Source of the DNA: Phyllobacteriaceae bacterium
Lineage (GTDB): Bacteria; Pseudomonadota; Alphaproteobacteria; Rhizobiales; Rhizobiaceae
Direction: 5' to 3'
NCBI GenBank assembly: GCA_024742765.1
Contig: JANSXT010000016.1
Span: forward strand, 60,643 to 124,642
DNA length: 64,000 bases
Shown: positions 59,522-64,000 of the stretch, piece by piece
Position numbering within the stretch: position 1 is the stretch's first letter
How the letters are laid out: every line of letters starts with the position of its first letter
Notes under the pieces: generated by a model
Told to the model about the DNA's origin: nothing
Databases searched by the model: none
The model's input: only the letters and a program-made list of their open reading frames with translations
Program-made: the position numbers and the translations under genes

Positions 59522-60276
59522 GTGCGGTTCGCCCACCAGCGTGCAAACCGCCCTGCCCCATAGGCGGCAACGCCCGCCACCGTACCGGTGACCAGAAGGC
59601 TCACACCGGGCACGAGCAGATAGAAGACCGGGCCGAGCAACAGGCCGAACACCATCGCCAACTGACCGGACGGCTCACGCGCCGAGCCCCACAAAGAGCA
59701 CAGGAAATAGATCGGCGTCAGGAAAAACAGCGCGCCGAGCAGTTCGGCCGGCAGGTTGGGCGCCAGCCCGTAGACCACACCGACCAGAATGGAGTTGCCG
59801 AGCGTCAGCGTGCAGCCAAGACCCGCAAAGAAGGTGGTGCGCCACTCGCGCGGAACCTCCCGGAACCGGTCCATGGCGATGACCCAGGCGGTGATCGCGA
59901 CGAAGTGCGACAGCAGCACCAGCACCCAGGTGCGGGTGTCTTTCGTGCGCATTTCCGGCACGATCGAGACGACCATCGGCATCAGCCGCGCCGAGGACAG
60001 GGTGACGGCGATGAAGGCGGCGACCAGCGAGGCGCCGGACTGGATGGCGGCGGCCAGGATGAACTTGGCCGGCAGCGCCCAGATCATCAGTGTCATCAGG
60101 ACGACCTGCCCGGCCGGAAGACCGGCCTCGCGGGCAAAGCCTGCAAAGCCGACAAATGCCGTCATCAGCATCAGGGCCGGCAGCGAAAAGACCTCGCGCA
60201 GGCCCCGCGCGTACCAGTACCAGAAGCCGCCGGCGGCGCGGGAATTTTCATCGTCCGGTGCGGCGGGCTCGGTCAT
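59518..60276 (-). CDS. AzlC-type branched-chain amino-acid permease
   Basis: A 252-residue inner-membrane protein with about six to seven helices. Family marks are ALMLMTAFVGFAGFAREAGL, ALPAKFILAAAIQSGASLVA and TLSSARLMPMVVSIVPEMR. It forms the large subunit of the AzlCD exporter. Translation is coupled to the AzlD-type gene. The substrate is inferred from family only. Confidence 0.9.
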   Translation of the reverse strand: MTEPAAPDDENSRAAGGFWYWYARGLREVFSLPALMLMTAFVGFAGFAREAGLPAGQVVLMTLMIWALPAKFILAAAIQSGASLVAAFIAVTLSSARLMPMVVSIVPEMRTKDTRTWVLVLLSHFVAITAWVIAMDRFREVPREWRTTFFAGLGCTLTLGNSILVGVVYGLAPNLPAELLGALFFLTPIYFLCSLWGSAREPSGQLAMVFGLLLGPVFYLLVPGVSLLVTGTVAGVAAYGAGRFARWWANRT

Positions 60277-60367
60277 CGTTTCGCGCTAGCATGGATCGGC
60301 TGTGCCGACGAGCCGGAACCGCGCCCGAACGGTTCGTCAAGGAGGGCTACCATGTAGGCGCCAAAGA

Positions 60368-60391
60368 AAAACCCGCCTGACGGCGGGTTTT
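60368..60391 (-). terminator. Hairpin terminator of clpA
   Basis: Stem AAAACCCGCC (60368-60377) and GGCGGGTTTT (60382-60391) with a TGAC loop; T-run on both strands. Confidence 0.88.
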
Positions 60392-60413
60392 CCGGGACCG
60401 GTATCAGCGGCTT

Positions 60414-62914
<2,501 letters not shown>

Positions 62915-62915
<1 letters not shown>

Positions 62916-63316
62916 TATTTCTTCTCCATCACGCATTGCAGGGGATGCTGGTTCTGGCGGGCGAAATCCATCACCTGGGTCACCTTGGTCTCGGCAACCT
63001 CATAGGTGTAGACGCCACATTCGCCGACGCCGTGATTGTGCACATGCAGCATGATGCGCGTGGCCTGATCACGGTCTTTCTGGAAAAAGCGCTCGAGCAC
63101 ATGGACGACGAATTCCATCGGCGTGTAGTCGTCGTTGAGCAGGAGCACCCGGTAGAGGCTTGGTTTCTTGGTCTTTGGTTCGGTTCGGGTGATGACCGAG
63201 GTGCCGCGGCCGGTGCCGCCTTCGCGGTCATCGTCGCCGTCCGCGGCCCTGATCGGCGACATGTTCGTGCGGGCGGGCACGCGGTGTGGTTTGCTGGTAT
63301 CCGGCAAGCTGTCCAT
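62915..63316 (-). CDS. clpS: ClpS adaptor protein
   Basis: I chose ATG 63316 (133 residues), which has CCGGAG upstream; ATG 63262 (MSPIRAADG) lacks one but gives a more usual length. The core has [38 protein letters not shown] and the end [11 protein letters not shown]. The N-degron pocket residues Asn-Asp-Asp and the HNHG segment are intact. It delivers N-end-rule substrates to ClpA, encoded immediately downstream with a TAATG overlap. Confidence 0.95.
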
Positions 63317-63472
63317 GATCTCCGGTTTCGATTGGTCGTCTGGATTAACCGGTGGGTCCGATTCCCGCATTATCTAGGTCGTATTCAGCGCATTTTAAGT
63401 CCCTGCCATCGAGGCGCAAGACACAGATCGGTGTCAATGGGCGGCCGATTTCGCTTGCCGCGTCCGGCAACG

Positions 63473-63501
63473 AAAAAGACCCGCGTGCCGGAGCGCGCGG
63501 G
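63473..63501 (-). terminator. Terminator of the phasin gene
   Basis: On the minus strand stem CCCGCG/CGCGGG (63501-63480) with a ten-base loop is followed by C and five T (63477-63473). Confidence 0.7.
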
Positions 63502-63547
63502 CCTGATGGCGGCGCAGCGTTGAAACGCGCGCCCGATTCGACACAGC

Positions 63548-63880
63548 TTACTTGGTGGCTGCGGGAACCATGCCTTCGAAGGGCTTGTAGGCTTCTTTGG
63601 CCAGATCGGTGTAGAGTTCACCCATCTTGGTGGCCTGAGCGACCAGACCTTCATAAGCCGACTTGGCGTATTCGGTCTGAACTTCCATTGCCTTTTCAAG
63701 CGACTTGGAAGCGGCCAGCTTTTCAAAAGCGGCGGCACCGGCTTCGTAGGAAGCCTTCGAATAGTCGGTGGCTTCGGTGGCGATGGCCTGCATGCCCTTG
63801 GTCACGGCCGCATAGCTCTTCAGCGAGCTGTCCATCATTTCCTTGTTGGATTTGCTCATATCTTCAAATGCTTTCATCAT
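63548..63880 (-). CDS. Phasin family protein
   Basis: ATG 63880 (or 63877) follows CAGGTG and gives 110 residues. The product is amphipathic helical without Cys (MDSSLKSYAAVTKGMQAIAT, then AFEKLAASKSLEKAMEVQTE and KMGELYTDLAKEAYKPFEGM). This is the phasin pattern of proteins that coat polyhydroxyalkanoate granules. TGCA repeats in the promoter fit control by a PhaR-type repressor. Extension to 63988 would run through the promoter and was rejected. Confidence 0.92.
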   Translation of the reverse strand: MMKAFEDMSKSNKEMMDSSLKSYAAVTKGMQAIATEATDYSKASYEAGAAAFEKLAASKSLEKAMEVQTEYAKSAYEGLVAQATKMGELYTDLAKEAYKPFEGMVPAATK

Positions 63881-63945
63881 GGTGTCACCTGTCGGTTTGC
63901 ATTTATCTCGGGTCGGCATCGTGACGCGATGACGTCCTCGCACCC

Positions 63946-63992
63946 TGTATAGTGTGCACTGCACAAAAATGCAAGAATTTTTTTGCATTGCA
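63946..63992 (-). promoter_or_regulatory. Phasin promoter with two TGCA-N-TGCA sites
   Basis: On the minus strand TTGCAT (63974-63969) N17 TATACA (63951-63946) is a good sigma-70 promoter. TGCACTGCA (63955-63963) lies in its spacer and TGCATTGCA (63984-63992) lies upstream. TGC/GCA-rich sites are known PhaR targets in relatives. Confidence 0.65.
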
Positions 63993-64000
63993 CAAAAAAA

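Overview
The window is a chromosomal segment of an alphaproteobacterium, most likely a member of the Hyphomicrobiales (Rhizobiales). The evidence is G+C-rich DNA (about two thirds by eye), a complete PhyR-NepR-EcfG general stress module with GGAAC-N16/17-CGTT promoters, an alphaproteobacterial GTTC-N7-GTTC SOS box between ssb and uvrA, the tpiA-secG-pyrG and ppiD-trpD-trpC-moaC-moeA blocks, clpS-clpA, and a phasin. I do not assign a genus.

Layout. 1-4.6 kb: formate-dehydrogenase-type accessory genes. A minus-strand chain of coupled genes (biotin/lipoate ligase-like, DUF6505, DUF6352, DUF3305 cut by the window edge) diverges from a multi-cluster ferredoxin. 4.7-20 kb: a general stress response island. 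The core ecfG, nepR and phyR genes sit beside two HWE histidine kinases, a single-domain receiver and a Crp/Fnr regulator. Around them are predicted EcfG-controlled envelope and protection genes (AI-2E-type permease, DUF883, holin-like, MscS, phospholipase D, Dps, DUF1328, DUF2254, small membrane proteins). I found nine EcfG-type promoters by eye, two of them superimposed in one palindrome. 20-23.6 kb: divergent katG and oxyR, then a cold-shock protein. 23.7-27.4 kb: a GGDEF-EAL protein and a relatively AT-rich gene for a nuclease-like protein that looks acquired. 27.4-46.5 kb: housekeeping genes (pyrG, secG, tpiA, ppiD, trpDC, moaC, moeA, gyrA, ssb, uvrA) with a small PIN toxin/antitoxin pair inserted after uvrA.

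46.5-53.5 kb holds the most unusual locus, a minus-strand operon that looks like a Gram-negative version of the dlt system. It encodes two adenylate-forming enzymes (one with a fused acyl-carrier domain), an MBOAT acyltransferase, a membrane-anchored SGNH enzyme, a multi-pass membrane protein and two previously uncalled microproteins. The 45-residue microprotein between the MBOAT and the SGNH enzyme ends in FRYARY. This resembles the C-terminal tyrosine acyl-shuttle hexapeptide of DltX. I infer a pathway: activate an acid, load it on a carrier, pass it through the membrane to a microprotein tyrosine, and transfer it by the SGNH serine to an envelope acceptor. The cargo and acceptor are unknown.

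53.5-64 kb: an iron-storage block (bfd, bfr with a perfect 21-bp Fur-family-like palindrome), tRNA-Thr(TGT), NAD kinase, two exported proteins, a DEAD-box helicase, azlCD, clpS-clpA and a phasin with TGCA-repeat promoter DNA. No CRISPR array, rRNA, insertion sequence or prophage was seen.
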